Shown one piece after another: positions 1 through 9,799 of a stretch of DNA of 64,000 nt. The translations under genes were made by a program, and so were the position numbers. Numbering within the stretch: position 1 is the stretch's first letter; each line of letters opens with the position of its first letter. This DNA comes from Henricia sp. BOLD:AAB3569 (lineage: Eukaryota > Echinodermata > Asteroidea > Spinulosida > Echinasteridae): assembly GCA_037783545.1 (NCBI GenBank), contig JBBELK010000921.1, forward strand, positions 310,001 through 374,000, given 5' to 3'. The notes under the pieces were generated by a model. It was given only the letters and a program-made list of their open reading frames with translations. It did no database searches and had not been told where the DNA came from.

Positions 1-16
1 GTCTTCAACATTGAAT

Positions 17-63
17 GGGGTGGGGGGCGGGGGGGAGGGGGAGGGGGGCGGGGGCATGGGGAG
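17..63 (+). repeat. G-rich tract
   Basis: Nearly pure G with single A, T or C interruptions, giving at least six runs of four or more G. A sequence of this kind can form G-quadruplexes. It lies just beyond the 3' end of the piggyBac gene remnant, where the second terminal repeat of that element would be expected. No AAAGGG-TTAA terminus is visible in the first 105 bases, so that end is lost or lies left of the window. Confidence 0.7.
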
Positions 64-105
64 CAGATTTGAAGGCGAGCAGATTGTACATATACATACT
101 TACAA

Positions 106-2320
106 TCATTTGGTATGATATTTTTCAAAACAAGGAACTGTGCACATTGGTTTATTACATTCTTTACAGATCATCCGGGTCTGTTTTCGCCTGTTTAATG
201 TGCGGTTGCTACAAACAATGCAGTCGCGTTTCTTTCCATTGCGGTTTTTGCCAGGATAGTGTTGTTGTCTTGCCAAATCAATAGGAATGTGGTATCTCGG
301 CCGACTTGTTGCATTAGTACGTTCCCAACCTAACAGCAAGCCTTGTACAATACCTACACGAAAATCTAGGTTACTGACATGTCTGTTGCCCTCTATGCCG
401 TTAAAAATTACTCGGCTATTGACAATACAAATATCGAGCATTTTAAACTCCTGTGCGTATGATTGTAGTACTGAAAACATTGATCTGCAACATCAGTACC
501 TCCCATATTCAAATTATACAGGTCAACACAATTTGGCTTCAGAACGTCACGAAATCCACTTGTGCTCTTCTTGCACCGAATTTGCTTTTTTGACACATCA
601 GAGTTCCCGATATTTGTTAAAAGTGTTACCGATTTTTTGTCTTGCCAAACGATACACAACTGCCCACCTTTTACCAAAAAAAGGGGGACATCTTCTCTCT
701 TAATTTTGTGTTTTTTGGGGTTGGCAACATGGGGAATCCCCTGGGTCATGTACCGAACAGTACCACAACACCCGAATCCTAGTTCAGACAGTTCAGCTAC
801 AAGAGCTGGGCTATTGAAGTAATTGTCACAATATAGTATATGACCCTTATTCTCAAGTCCCTGGACCAGATCAATGACTAATTTTGCGGGCTTGGTCAGT
901 ATGTTTGGATGCGGGCAGTCTGAACTTATGTGTGCAACATAAACAGTTTGGGTGTTCTCACTTCCCGTGTATAGTTTCCAATTACATGTGTACCCTGTTT
1001 TTGATTCATTCAGGGAGAAGGCTTTCATACCCCGTTTGATTGTTTTTTTCGGCATGTACTGAACAAAACTTAATCGTCCCTTGAATTTTAACATGCTCTC
1101 GTCTGGAGACAAATTCTGCGCAGGGTTATACAGGTTTAGAAACTTCGGGACGAGTACTTCTATCAAGGGTCGAACTTTGGAAAGTTTATCACGTTTAGCC
1201 GAGGCTGTCTGAGCAATTTGGTTATTGGATATGTAAAAGAATCTCAGAATTGAAAGGAACCGATTGCGTGACATGATCGACGGATAGAATGGCAAGCTAA
1301 ACAGTTCAGATGTCGACCAGTACATTCTATATTGAGATGATTTGTTCATGCCCATAGCAACGATAAGTGCCACAAATGCCATCATTTCTGGAATATTGGT
1401 CGGGTGCCAGGAAACTTGTTTATCACGGTTAGAGTCTATTGTTTGTTGCGCATAGCGATTCGTCTCGTTCACCAGCATCTGCCACACAAGGTCACAGAAA
1501 TACAGCTTGAAGATCTCCACTGCTGAGAGCGTAGCAAAGTCGCCGGTCGGGCCAGGATTCCCCATGAAGGGCACAGTCGGACACTGGAAATGGTCTCGTT
1601 GCTCCCAACCGGATCGGAAATCTACCTTCGCAGTCTTGCTCGATTTTGGCAGGTGGTCAGGTTGGTCGGTAAGCTGCAACAAAAACAAACTATAACATTA
1701 GAGTATAATCTTTGTAGTTGCAAACAAGGAAACAAGAAAAAAATGGCACCCTCTATTAAGGTCGTTGCCAATAACTGTTCAATTTAATGCGAAATTTTGA
1801 AGATGCAAATTTCCTCATTTCTTTCAAAGCAGCTTATAGCATTTGCAAGATATTTGGCAAGCGGGACAGCCCCCTTCTTTTGTGTTGTAGGAATGTTGGG
1901 AATTACTTTCAGATTTTCAGGGGGGGGGGGGGGGAGGGATTTGGTCACCAAGACTGATTGAGCCATTTTTTAACTACATGTAATGATGTACATTTCTCAA
2001 TTTCAGCATTTGTAACCCCATAGACCTATATCGGCCGACGTTAGGGGTGGGCCTACAAAAATACTGGGCCTGGTGAATTACATTAGCCTAATTGATTCAT
2101 TAACATAACACCGATCATGCTGCTGATAATGTTCACCAAAGAATTAGTATTAATTATTACCGAATTCCATTATTACCTCACGAAATGCTGCAGTAATGCC
2201 GTCTTCTGCCGTTTCTGGATCGTCGTCAGAAGACTCATCTTGAATGGAACCTTCCTCTGATTCTGAGCCACTGTCTGCCAAAATTTCGGCCAACATGCCA
2301 TCGACGTCTGTTGCCATCAT
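106..2320 (-). pseudogene. piggyBac-type transposase gene, two exons, frameshifted
   Basis: DDD/DDE transposase that would cut and paste DNA at TTAA sites. Reading on the minus strand, exon 1 (2320 to 2177) starts at tandem ATGs (MMATDVDG) and encodes the acidic Ser/Asp/Glu-rich N-terminus usual for this family. Exon 2 (from 1673) carries the core: SPDESMLKFKGR (first Asp), YCDNYFNSPALVAEL (second Asp) and NMGGTDVADQ (third Asp), so the catalytic triad is present. After DQCFQYYNHTHRSLK, near 430-445, the frame breaks. The family's usual Trp-rich stretch is missing there, and the sequence resumes in another frame as MLDICIVNSRVIFN. The C-terminus (about 106-250) has the expected Cys/His zinc-binding tail: CIVC, then CKEC, then CTVPCF and YH, followed by a stop. 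The small deletion plus frameshift makes it inactive as written. Family assignment is firm; the subfamily is not determined. Confidence 0.9.
1674..2176 (-). other. Intron of the piggyBac-type gene
   Basis: On the minus strand the donor reads GAG|GTAATA (exon ends at 2177) and the acceptor reads TTTTTGTTGCAG|CTTACC (exon starts at 1673). Both junctions fall between codons (phase 0), so AAFRE joins LTDQPDHLPKSS without a shift. The exon 1 frame stops shortly past the donor if it is not spliced. The intron contains a G14 homopolymer near 1921-1934. The intron is inferred; no transcript evidence is available. Confidence 0.75.
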
Positions 2321-2523
2321 AGTTTCAGGATGCAAATGGCGTCTGTACTGTGCGTCCTCCCCTTTTATGTATTCACGGCAAACCCACCTATTGTTGTCCC
2401 TTTTTAGTTTTGTGAATTTATATAGGGCGGGCGCGCGTGTAAAACTTGAACCGTCTTCATTCATGCCAATAGAGGGCGCCAAACAAAAAAACTCTGAAAG
2501 CATTTGCAGGTGGTGACAAAAGT

Positions 2524-2633
2524 CGCCTTGGGTCTCAACTGAAAGACAATCTCGGGCACCATTTGGTGCCTTTGGGATTAAAGCGAAAAAAACAAAGGGC
2601 TCCTTTTGGCGCCTCCGGGAATGAAAGGGTTAA
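2524..2633 (-). mobile_element. Terminal region of the piggyBac element, with TTAA
   Basis: Read on the minus strand, TTAA (2630-2633) is followed by CCCTTTCATTCCCGGAGG. A TTAA-CCCTTT start is the usual piggyBac terminus. Just inside lie two short inverted words, GGCGCC..GGAGCC and GGCACC..GGTGCC, which look like subterminal transposase-binding repeats. It is 310 bases upstream of the transposase start, in the correct orientation. The matching opposite terminus is not visible in the window. Confidence 0.75.
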
Positions 2634-2945
2634 TGAGAAAAATGACAAAACTATTTGAATCTCCAAAGATCGCCTGTAGGCGATTTTTGGAGCAATTCAT
2701 TCATGCACAAAAAAACATGCCTCGATTTTTCAGATTTTCTGAAGTATTACTGCATCTATGTGGGTGAAATGTCAACAGTTTTCTCGATAAAGATTTTCAA
2801 TTACCAGTGGAAATCACGCCGTTTTTAACAGTTTACCAATCGTGTATATACATGTACACTATACTGTACCTTTAAGGAAAGTCAAAAATAGGTGGACACA
2901 TGATGTTCTCCGTCGCAGCTGCTTTTTCCACATTCAATACTCTTT
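2634..2945. other. Spacer, no gene recognised
   Basis: AT-rich sequence between the piggyBac terminus and the next exon. It has an 18-base imperfect inverted word (AAAGATCGCCTGTAGGCGAT, near 2666). No splice sites, ORF or known repeat were recognised. Confidence 0.5.
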
Positions 2946-3431
2946 CTAAGTCCAAGTCGTATAACCCGTTCTTGTAGTGTTTTTTTTAACATTTTCGTAA
3001 TGTTTCTCAATAACCGCCGTGCATGTTTTTATGCCATCTTCCCCCTTACACCACGGATCCGAGTGTATACCATTTTCAAACAGTTGAAAATGGACAGTGT
3101 TCTTGTACTTCTCACAGCCGCTGGGGAGTTTATCCACAGTGCGTTTGGCCAAGCAGTACCCTTGCTTCAAATAATTATGCTGATTTGGGGGTTTGTAGCG
3201 TTTGTTGTGTATGGCGACATGGACTTCATGATACGTGTCGGCAACAGGGACCACAAAATCGTCTTTTGTGATATTTATGTGGAAACGTGTCAAATTGTTG
3301 ACATAGAAATGCCAGTCATAGCGCTCGTCTTCAAAGTAGTAAGCATATGTAAGAATAATGCCCGATGGGTGGACATATCGCGTAGAACCTGGATTGTGAA
3401 GAATCCTGAAAGCATCCTCGAAACGGCTAAC
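2946..3431 (-). CDS. Terminal exon of an unrecognised, extracellular-looking protein
   Basis: An open frame of about 160 codons on the minus strand. It is preceded by a very good 3' splice site (pyrimidine-rich TTCTTTTCCTTGCAG, exon starting GTTAGCCG at 3431) and ends at a TAG. The protein is rich in Tyr, His and aromatic residues (DWHFYVNN, YKPPNQHNYL). It has four cysteines (CLAK, GCEKY, WCKGE, TCTAV) and three N-glycosylation sequons (NLT, NIT, NTT), which suggests a secreted or cell-surface domain with two disulfides. I do not recognise the family. No upstream exon or signal peptide was found before the repeat block at 3675. It may be the 3' end of a host gene whose other exons were displaced, or part of another mobile element. 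Confidence 0.5.
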   Translation of the reverse strand, partial: VSRFEDAFRILHNPGSTRYVHPSGIILTYAYYFEDERYDWHFYVNNLTRFHINITKDDFVVPVADTYHEVHVAIHNKRYKPPNQHNYLKQGYCLAKRTVDKLPSGCEKYKNTVHFQLFENGIHSDPWCKGEDGIKTCTAVIEKHYENVKKNTTRTGYTTWT

Positions 3432-3674
3432 CTGCAAGGAAAAGAACCAACAACAAAATATGACGACATTCGCGCAGTTATTGCATGACTAGTATTCTTT
3501 CGTTTTGAACTGTGTAGTGAGTCCGTAGTCGACGGCCATCCAATCGAATTTCCCGCTAGACATTTCGCTGGCAGCAGAGTCGTGACGACACAATGCGGGC
3601 GCTGGACCACGCTCATGGTTACTGGTTCACGCTCACGTTTTACATCCGTTGTGTTTGCGCACATGAAGTGTATT

Positions 3675-3864
3675 TAGGTGATCGGGCCAACAGCCAGATC
3701 ACCTATTACTCTCGTACGATTTCTTTATTTATTAGGTGATCGGGCCAACAGCCCGATCACCTATTACTCTCGTACGATTTCTTTTTGGCTTTCCGCACTC
3801 CTGCGGAAAGCCTTTGAAACTGTTCTGATTTTTTTTTAGCTGTTTCGGTAGGGCCGAAACAGCT
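3675..3864 (+). repeat. Cluster of four stem-loop units with different stems
   Basis: Four hairpins in a row. 3675-3705 and 3733-3763 share the stem TAGGTGATCGGGC (first copy with one mismatch, second perfect, loop CAACA). 3787-3812 has the stem GGCTTTCCGCA with loop CTCC. 3838-3864 has the stem AGCTGTTTCGG with loop TAGGG. Each is followed by about 16-20 bases ending in a related word (GTACGATTTCTTT, GTTCTGATTTTTTT, GTTCTGATTTG). Stem sequences are unrelated but arm lengths (11-13 bp) and the downstream T-rich word are alike. The cluster directly precedes a type C array module. Two of the same hairpins recur before other modules at 24.1, 50.3 and 62.9 kb. Confidence 0.85.
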
Positions 3865-4796
3865 ATTGTTTTCGTTCTGATTTGTTTTCTTTTTTTATTT
3901 CATCTTGGTACCCCTTCTTTCTACCCGGCAGTTTACACACTTCTGCTCGTCCGATTCCAGTCAAACTTGGCAGGTAGTTAGTACATCCCCTGAGGATGTG
4001 CCACCGTTGCGTAATTTCACAGTCACGTGACCAGGTGTCGGATTACAGGCAGTCAAAAATCAGTGATTGTCATGTTTAAAAATCTGTAAAAAATCAACCG
4101 TTTGAGATACAGAAAAAGTTTCTTCAGGGTTGACCTTATTTCACAGAGTACTACATTTAGTTTCCATGCAATGACCTTGGACCTCGCTTCCTTTTGGTCG
4201 AAAACGAGGCTGGCTCGCCATTTAAAACTGGTAGTAGGTATTGAAATGGAGTCTTCTTTGTTAGTCTCAGGACCCCTTGGGCATTTAGAAAATATCAAAA
4301 GTTAAGCCGTCAAACAGCGCCCTCTAGCGACGAGTTGAAAAATGGCCAAAACGTATTTTGAACAGATGTCTGTGGCGAAGTTTTTGCAAATCGGCCCAAA
4401 ATTGGTACAGGTGTTCACCGAGGGTCAGTGAACATGCCCACACCTTCAAAAGTTTGATGACGTCACCAGGTGTCAAATTACAACCAGTTGAACATACATT
4501 CTTCTCACAGCTATATCTGGAGAACGAAAAGGCCGATGGATGTCAAAGTTTGTGTTTTAGGTTTGTTTTGACTTGGTCTAATGCATATTACCAGAAAAAT
4601 GTTGTGACGTCACTATGACGTCATCAAATAAGCGAGTTTGTTAAGCAAACATTTGCCAAGGTCGTTCACTTCCTGTATGGGTTATATGACCTTGAAACTT
4701 AGTAGGTTCCTAGACCAGGTCATTGACATATGACGTACCAAGTTACATTAGTATGACGTCATTTGTTGACTTGTTATGAATTTTTTAATATTGCAA
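3865..4796 (+). repeat. Isolated type C module of the 1-kb repeat family
   Basis: Matches the copies at 24.3 and 50.4 kb almost base for base over long stretches (TCCGATTCCAGTCAAACTTGG, CACGTGACCAGGTGTCGG, AACCGTTTGAGATAC, GCGCCCTCTAGCGACG, GATGACGTCACCAGGTGTC). It ends within TGTTATGAATTTTTTAATATTGCAAC. Unlike the later copies it is not followed by a type A module. Open frames in it are shared by all copies, lack ATG and are not treated as genes. Confidence 0.85.
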
Positions 4797-5000
4797 CAAA
4801 TACACACATTGCAGTCATTTTTTAGGCCATGGGACGATCACGCAAATTCGTTAGTTTTGTGATCTCCCTCCAGAAACTACTTCATTTTAGGTTTGAAAAT
4901 CGTGGAAAATTATGCTCAAACTCGCCAAGCCCAAAAGTTGCAAATTTTTATGAACAAGACGAAAAATTACACTTATTTTTTCTAAAATAAATAAATCGCT

Positions 5001-5089
5001 GTCCAATCACAACGCGCCTCTCATAATGCACCGTCCAATGGCATAGCGTGTTCTACAGGTCTTTCGGTACGTGCACGTGCCACAACAAT
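5001..5089 (+). promoter_or_regulatory. CCAAT-box promoter candidate
   Basis: Two direct CCAAT boxes in the same context (GTCCAATCAC at 5001 and GTCCAATGGC at 5033), 32 bp apart, and a CACGTG E-box near 5073, within 90 bases of the ATG at 5090. CCAAT boxes bind NF-Y. The local composition is more GC- and CpG-rich than the flanks. This suits a TATA-less promoter for the exon that follows, but it is inferred from words only. Confidence 0.4.
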
Positions 5090-5471
5090 ATGGCGTCTTC
5101 GTCCGACACCTCTGACCCAAATTTTGCCGAGGATGAAGAAGACGAGGAATGCCCTTTTTACTGTTGTATGCACGTACCTGATGTCAAATCTAAAGTAGTG
5201 AAATTCAGTGAGAGAAGTTTTGCAAAATTTAGGGATTGTAGCAACCGATGGCGTGAGTTAAACTGCCCGGAAAGTGTCATCGCGGCAGCGATACCGCTGC
5301 GCTGGATATCCACGGGTACGACCATGACGACCACGCTCCTCGGCGCGTAAAACAGGAGGCTGAACATGGCGTTGGCGAAATGGCTGTCGCTAGTACCATG
5401 GAGGAAGAAACAAACCATGCAATAACTAGTACTAGTTCTACACCGGGACGTCTTGGACGTGTTAGAGGAAG
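5090..5471 (+). pseudogene. First exon of a broken gene (acidic N-terminus, FSERSF..W motif)
   Basis: Starts at ATG 5090 (AATATGGCG). It encodes an acidic leader, a CCMHVPDVK segment and FSERSFAKFRDCSNRWREL, a pattern that I recall at the N-terminus of a large uncharacterised protein family in fish and marine invertebrates. Near 5280 the frame breaks. The original frame stops at 5348, while the +1 frame continues as DIHGYDHDDHAPRRVK up to a donor at 5471 (GGAAG|GTGGGC). The phase at that donor does not match the next exon (7395), a further sign of decay. The function is unknown. It is paired with the 7395 exon because the two together resemble the order seen in that family. Confidence 0.55.
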
Positions 5472-5500
5472 GTGGGCTTCATAAAACTACTCTATCATGT

Positions 5501-6218
5501 TAGCTAAGATAATCTCAGCTCTTTTTTTATCATTTTTCATTGGGATGTGGTCTTTTAGCAGTAGAGCTGAGAGAAGTTATGAACATGAACACGCCATCAC
5601 AAAAACAGGACAAAACAAATGTGTCATTTTCTCACCGTGACACACTAATTCCCCCTAAAACTCACCCAAACCTTGCCAGGCATAACCAATACGCAGGTCC
5701 TTGAGGGAAATAACCAGCCACGATGATTATTTTGCCAACAATTCCAGCAAAACATACCGGTATGCTCACAGCCTAGCCGTTTTTGTCTTGTTCAAAAACA
5801 ACCAAGTGTCTAGTCTGTGTACAAAGGAATACCAATGCGCATTGGTTACCAGACTAAGGTCAAGTCTGGTAACCAATGCGCATTGGTATTCCTTTGTACA
5901 CAGACTAGGCAGATAGACTTTTTAAACACAACATGACAACGGTTAGGCTGTGAGCATACCGGTTTGTTTTGCTGGAATTGTTGGCAAAATAATCATCGTG
6001 GCTGGTTATTTCCCTCAAGGACTTGCGTAGGGGTTTTGCCTGACAAGGTTTGGGTGAGTTTTAGGGGGAATTAGTGTGTCACGGTGAGAAAATGACACAT
6101 TTGTTTTGTCCTGTTTTTGTGATGGCGTGTTCATGTTCATAACTTCTCTCAGCTCTACTGCTAAAAGACCACATCCCAATGAAAAATGATAAAAAAAGAG
6201 CTGAGATTATCTTAGCTA
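5501..6218. mobile_element. Foldback transposon, long arms, 9-bp target duplication
   Basis: A 718-bp palindromic element. Outer ends are TAGCTAAGATAATCTCAGC at 5501 and its complement ending at 6218, flanked on both sides by CTATCATGT (5492-5500 and 6219-6227). The inverted arms run for about 290 bp each and are nearly identical. Long arms plus a 9-bp duplication fit a Mutator-like non-autonomous element; hAT, with 8 bp, is the alternative. It encodes no transposase. It lies in the presumed first intron of the broken gene, 20 bases after the donor. Confidence 0.88.
5810..5908. repeat. Nested perfect palindrome in the foldback loop
   Basis: Arms of about 46 bp run from CTAGTCTGTGTACAAAGG (5810) to its complement (ending 5908) around the short loop AAGGTCA. 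Each arm also contains the 14-bp palindrome CCAATGCGCATTGG, so this is symmetry inside symmetry. It sits in the centre of the 5501-6218 element, either as its natural tip or as a second small element inserted in the loop. Confidence 0.85.
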
Positions 6219-6335
6219 CTATCATGTCTATAATCCAATGTTTATTGTCAGCCAAAACTTAGTCTACCATTAATAAACCTTATCGACGTTCGCAATGCAT
6301 CATGGTATTGGATGGCAAAATTGCTCGGCTAATTG

Positions 6336-6822
6336 TGCATAAACCTATGGGGCGGACGTGACTCGGCAACGTTTTTGCTCATTTTCACGAAAACCAAAAA
6401 GAGTTCAAGAACCAACCTCCCGCCACTTTATCTTCAATACAATAGGGGCCTAGGCCTACATATCAAACATACTGACAAACATGTCCCGAAACGAAAATGT
6501 TGCAAATGCGAGAAATCATCGCGGATTCCCTTCGTGGCTGGCGAGTCTGTGTAACACGGACTCGCAGTGAAGAACACTCAATCCAACCACGCCGTGGCCA
6601 TACGGCGCATACCGAGCTGCGAGCGCGGTACACGGACTCCCCCACTACGAAGGGAATCCCCGATGATTTCTCGCATTTGCAACATTTTTGTTTCGGGACA
6701 TGTTTGTCAGTATGTTGTATTGAAGATAAAGTGGTGGGAGGTTGGTTCTTGAACTCTTTTTGGTTTTTGTGAAAATGAGCAAAAAAGTTGCAGAGTTCGC
6801 GTCTGCCCCATAGGTTTATGCA
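6336..6822. mobile_element. Second foldback element
   Basis: Ends are TGCATAAACCTATGGGGC (6336) and the complement (ending 6822), with arms of roughly 200 bp. The candidate target duplication is CTAAT (6329-6333 and 6823-6827). The centre holds another small hairpin (GCGAGTC..GACTCGC near 6540) and CpG-rich sequence. Arms differ at scattered bases, so it is older than the 5501 element. It has no coding content and lies in the same presumed intron. Confidence 0.75.
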
Positions 6823-6827
6823 CTAAT

Positions 6828-7394
6828 GTTTACGTACGCAGTTTGTACCGTGGCGGTACGCGTATTAAACGGAAATTACTTTTCTGCGCGTCCCGACATA
6901 CAGCTGTTTCATTACCTAACATGTCTACATTAGTGATTTGTCTCTTGAAAAAAAAAAATTACCAACAAACCAATAACAACCCGCGACAACCCATGACAAA
7001 TGCACCAAAATCCGAAACTAAAGGCAAAGTATAATTGATAGCCTGTATACAGTCGTCATCTGTATATTTTATGCTTTCAAAGTGTAAAGAAATAAGGTGG
7101 TTTTTTGTAATATTTTTGCAGTGAAAATTTCTGCAGTAATATTTTTTCAGCAATATTTCTGCAGTGAATTGAACTGTGGCGTTTACCTTGCAAATTCGAT
7201 AGTTATATTTCCTAAACATCTTTTCCTTTAAAATTAGTATGAGGGAAAAAAACAATACCATGCAGGTCTGCAGTGAGACGCAAGGTGCATGTAGAATTGA
7301 AACCTGACTGTCTATTTGCCACAAATTAACATTTTTGCAGTTAAAAACCAGTCTGGTTTGCAGATTTTTTTACTTTTATTGTGTTTATTTGCAG
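6828..7394 (+). other. Presumed intron of the broken gene
   Basis: AT-rich, with an A11 run near 6950 and several AATATTTTTGCAG-like words (7110-7165). It ends in a strong acceptor, TTTATTGTGTTTATTTGCAG at 7394. No separate gene was seen. Confidence 0.5.
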
Positions 7395-7728
7395 AAAGCA
7401 TGGCGGTGTCCTCAGTTGATCCTGTTGATGTTTCAGCGGAACTTGGAGATGATGGGCCGCCAACTAAGCGACTACTTCGCTCTGTGACATCCAGTGACCA
7501 ACAAGCGCAACCTTTACCTGGAAGACACCATGTTCTCCCCCTTCAGTGCATCATCTGTAGGAATACAGCAAGGAACGATCCACGAAAAAACGAAACGTTG
7601 AGAGGCTCATAAACTGTGAAACAATCCAAGGTGGTAAATTGAAATTGATGAAAGCTGCTAAAATTAGGCAAGACGAGCGGCTTTTACTCGACATAGAAGG
7701 TACAGATCTGGTTGCTATCGAGGCCAGG
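7395..7728 (+). pseudogene. Second exon of the broken gene, part 1 (CIIC Cys motif)
   Basis: After the acceptor at 7394 the frame runs MAVSSVDPVDVS.. through a basic PPTKRLLRS stretch to LPLQCIICRNTARNDPR. A frameshift at the A6 run near 7585 moves the reading to another frame, which continues RLINCETIQGGKL, MKAAKIRQDERLLLDIEG and LVAIEA. The CIIC...C spacing followed by a long helix and LLLxIEGxDLVAIEARYH is the pattern I remember from an uncharacterised family of fish, echinoderm and amphioxus proteins, probably zinc-binding and possibly transposon-derived. The exon is cut at 7728 by the 7729-9794 insertion and resumes at 9800. Confidence 0.65.
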
Positions 7729-9794
7729 GGCCTTATTCACAAACCACCCGCAATTTTTGCGTTTTGCGGGGCCCGTAAGTGGATGTTAAGGGCACGTAAG
7801 ACTTGCGTTAAGCCTAGGTCACAAATCAACCGGGCCCGGTACGATTTTTCCCACCCGGCGGCTTGCCGTGGATTTTAGGACAGTGCGGGTCCTTTACGAT
7901 TTTCATTTCTACGGCGTGTGTGGTCACATATTCTACGGCGCCCGGGTGGTGCCCGGTGGAAATTGGTGGAGTGTAATCGCAAGGCGCCCGTCAACAAACC
8001 GTAAGGGTGTCTGCCGGGTGCCGTGCGGTTAGCTTCCTGGCCCCGTCCGATGAACAGTTGCACCGCACGGCTCCCGGCTGGGGTCCGGCCAGGGTCCTCA
8101 CGGCGCCCGCCGGCGCCCGGCCGGGTGCCGTGCGGTGCACTGTTTGCGTCCTCTGATGTCCGCGCTTCCTGTATGAGAGGGAGAATTTGAGAGCAATGTC
8201 ACTTTATTTATATCAAACGGGTGGATTCGATGCCGCCGTGAGGGGGCCGCACAGGCAATTTTTACATCAAACGGACCCCGGACGGCAGGCGCCCGGTGTT
8301 GTACATATCGCCCGGAACCCTTGAAGGGACTGTGAGGGGGCTGCAGGATAGCCGTGGGGCACCCTTGAGCACCGCAAGGCGTTCGACAATTGCTTTTCAC
8401 GAGAATTTGCACAACAAAAATTGCGGAGCCCCCCCGGCCACCGGTCGGAGCCGCACGGGACCCCTAGGGTGTCACCACGGGCATTCTACGGGCTTTCTAC
8501 GGCCTTGCGATCAGATGAAAACGCCGGGAGAATTGGGAGCAGCCAGCTCAGCACCGCGGCGCCCGTACGGCTGGTGAAAAATGTCCAGGTGCCCGTGGGA
8601 AACGTAAGGGAGCCGTCGGGCACCGTACGAAATTGGCCAAAATGTCTGTTTTTACTCGCCGTACGGGCCCCGGATTGGATATGTGACCTAGGCTTTAATA
8701 AGTGGTATTCACGAAGCACCCTGAGAGTTTCCTTTGAAGACCCGCAAACTGCGGGCACCGGCAACTTAACGCAAAGAGCAAGTTTTAATCACTGGTTCGT
8801 TCGTTTAAATCCGGCCTCGTGCTGTGTGTTCTCAGCCAATGAGGATGCGTAAACTGTCTTTTATTATATCTCGAATATCAGTTTGAAACATAATTGTCGA
8901 AATGAGTGTCATTTTGCACATCAATTCACCGTTCAAACACTTGTTTATTGAGCAAGTCACACTCTACAAGTATGATTAAAGGACACATGACACCAGAAAA
9001 AGGACAACAAAAAAACGGCATGTAAAAAAACTATTAGAAAGATTCCTTCAAGTTAAGTATGTTCTCTGTGGCCAATCCGAATTATAAAGCTCCATTTTAT
9101 AGTGCCACAAGTTATTATAGTACGGCCGCAAATTATAGTAAGAAACCCACCCTTTAAAAGACATGCACAACTTCGTGAAATAAATATCACATATGACACT
9201 AATGCGGGGCTTCATAGAATCACACATTGACAAATACATCTGTCATCAAGGGATGGTGTCGTTATAAAATAAGCCTTTGCACACTTAGATGACCAGACTA
9301 AATGTGTGGTTGCTATGTAATGTGATCCGGTTTACGGTATTCTTGGGTTTCACTTGGTTTGACAACGGTTGCTATCCGCCATTACTGTGTCCATACTACA
9401 CTGTAAACAAATAGCTGTAATTGTTTTACAGTACTTTACTGTAATATTTTACTGACAGTAATTTACTGTACATATGTTTTACAAAATACATATGTTTTAT
9501 TACAAACAAGGGTCCATGTAACAAATATTTGTACAGTACCTTATTTGTTTACTATCGATTCAGTTCTTCTTGAATCGAATATACTGCCATGAGTGCCGCC
9601 ATTTTGACGCTTAAGACGACTCACTCAAGTTGTGGGCCCGTTGCGGGAAGTCTGGAGTTCCCGCAAATTTACGGGCAGTTTACGAGTGCACGCAGATTTA
9701 AGTCGGTTTTGTGAATAACCCGCAAAAGCTTAAGTGGGGGTTACGGGGTAGTTGCGTGCCCGCAAATAGTTGCGGGGGCTTTGTGAATAAGGCC
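7729..9794. mobile_element. Transposon in an exon, GGCCTTATTCAC ends, CCAGG target duplication
   Basis: Ends are GGCCTTATTCACAAA (7729) and TTTGTGAATAAGGCC (ending 9794), followed inward by related CCCGCAA words. The flanks are CCAGG at 7724-7728 and 9795-9799. Removing the element and one CCAGG restores an open exon reading IEARYHRTCYLKYT, which strongly supports both borders. The outer parts contain GCGGG, TTGCG and CGTAAG words, and near 9410-9480 there is a cluster of TTTACTGTAA-like words. No transposase was seen, so it is non-autonomous. A 5-bp duplication is unusual and the superfamily is undetermined. Confidence 0.88.
7812..8694. mobile_element. GC-rich transposon nested in the 7729-9794 element
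   Basis: Terminal repeats are GCCTAGGTCACA (7812) and TGTGACCTAGGC (ending 8693), flanked by TTAA (7808-7811 and 8695-8698, with one extra T). TTAA target choice suits piggyBac or Kolobok transposases. The inside is strikingly GC- and CpG-rich, built from variants of CGGCGCCCGG, GCCGTGCGG and CGTACGG words, unlike any neighbouring DNA. Frames in it are fortuitous. It inserted into an already inserted transposon, so it is the younger of the two. Confidence 0.75.
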
Positions 9795-9799
9795 CCAGG

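Noticed and set aside
8296..8852. Open frames in the GC-rich nested transposon
   Set aside because: High GC content removes stop codons by chance. The frames are open on both strands and match no known domain.
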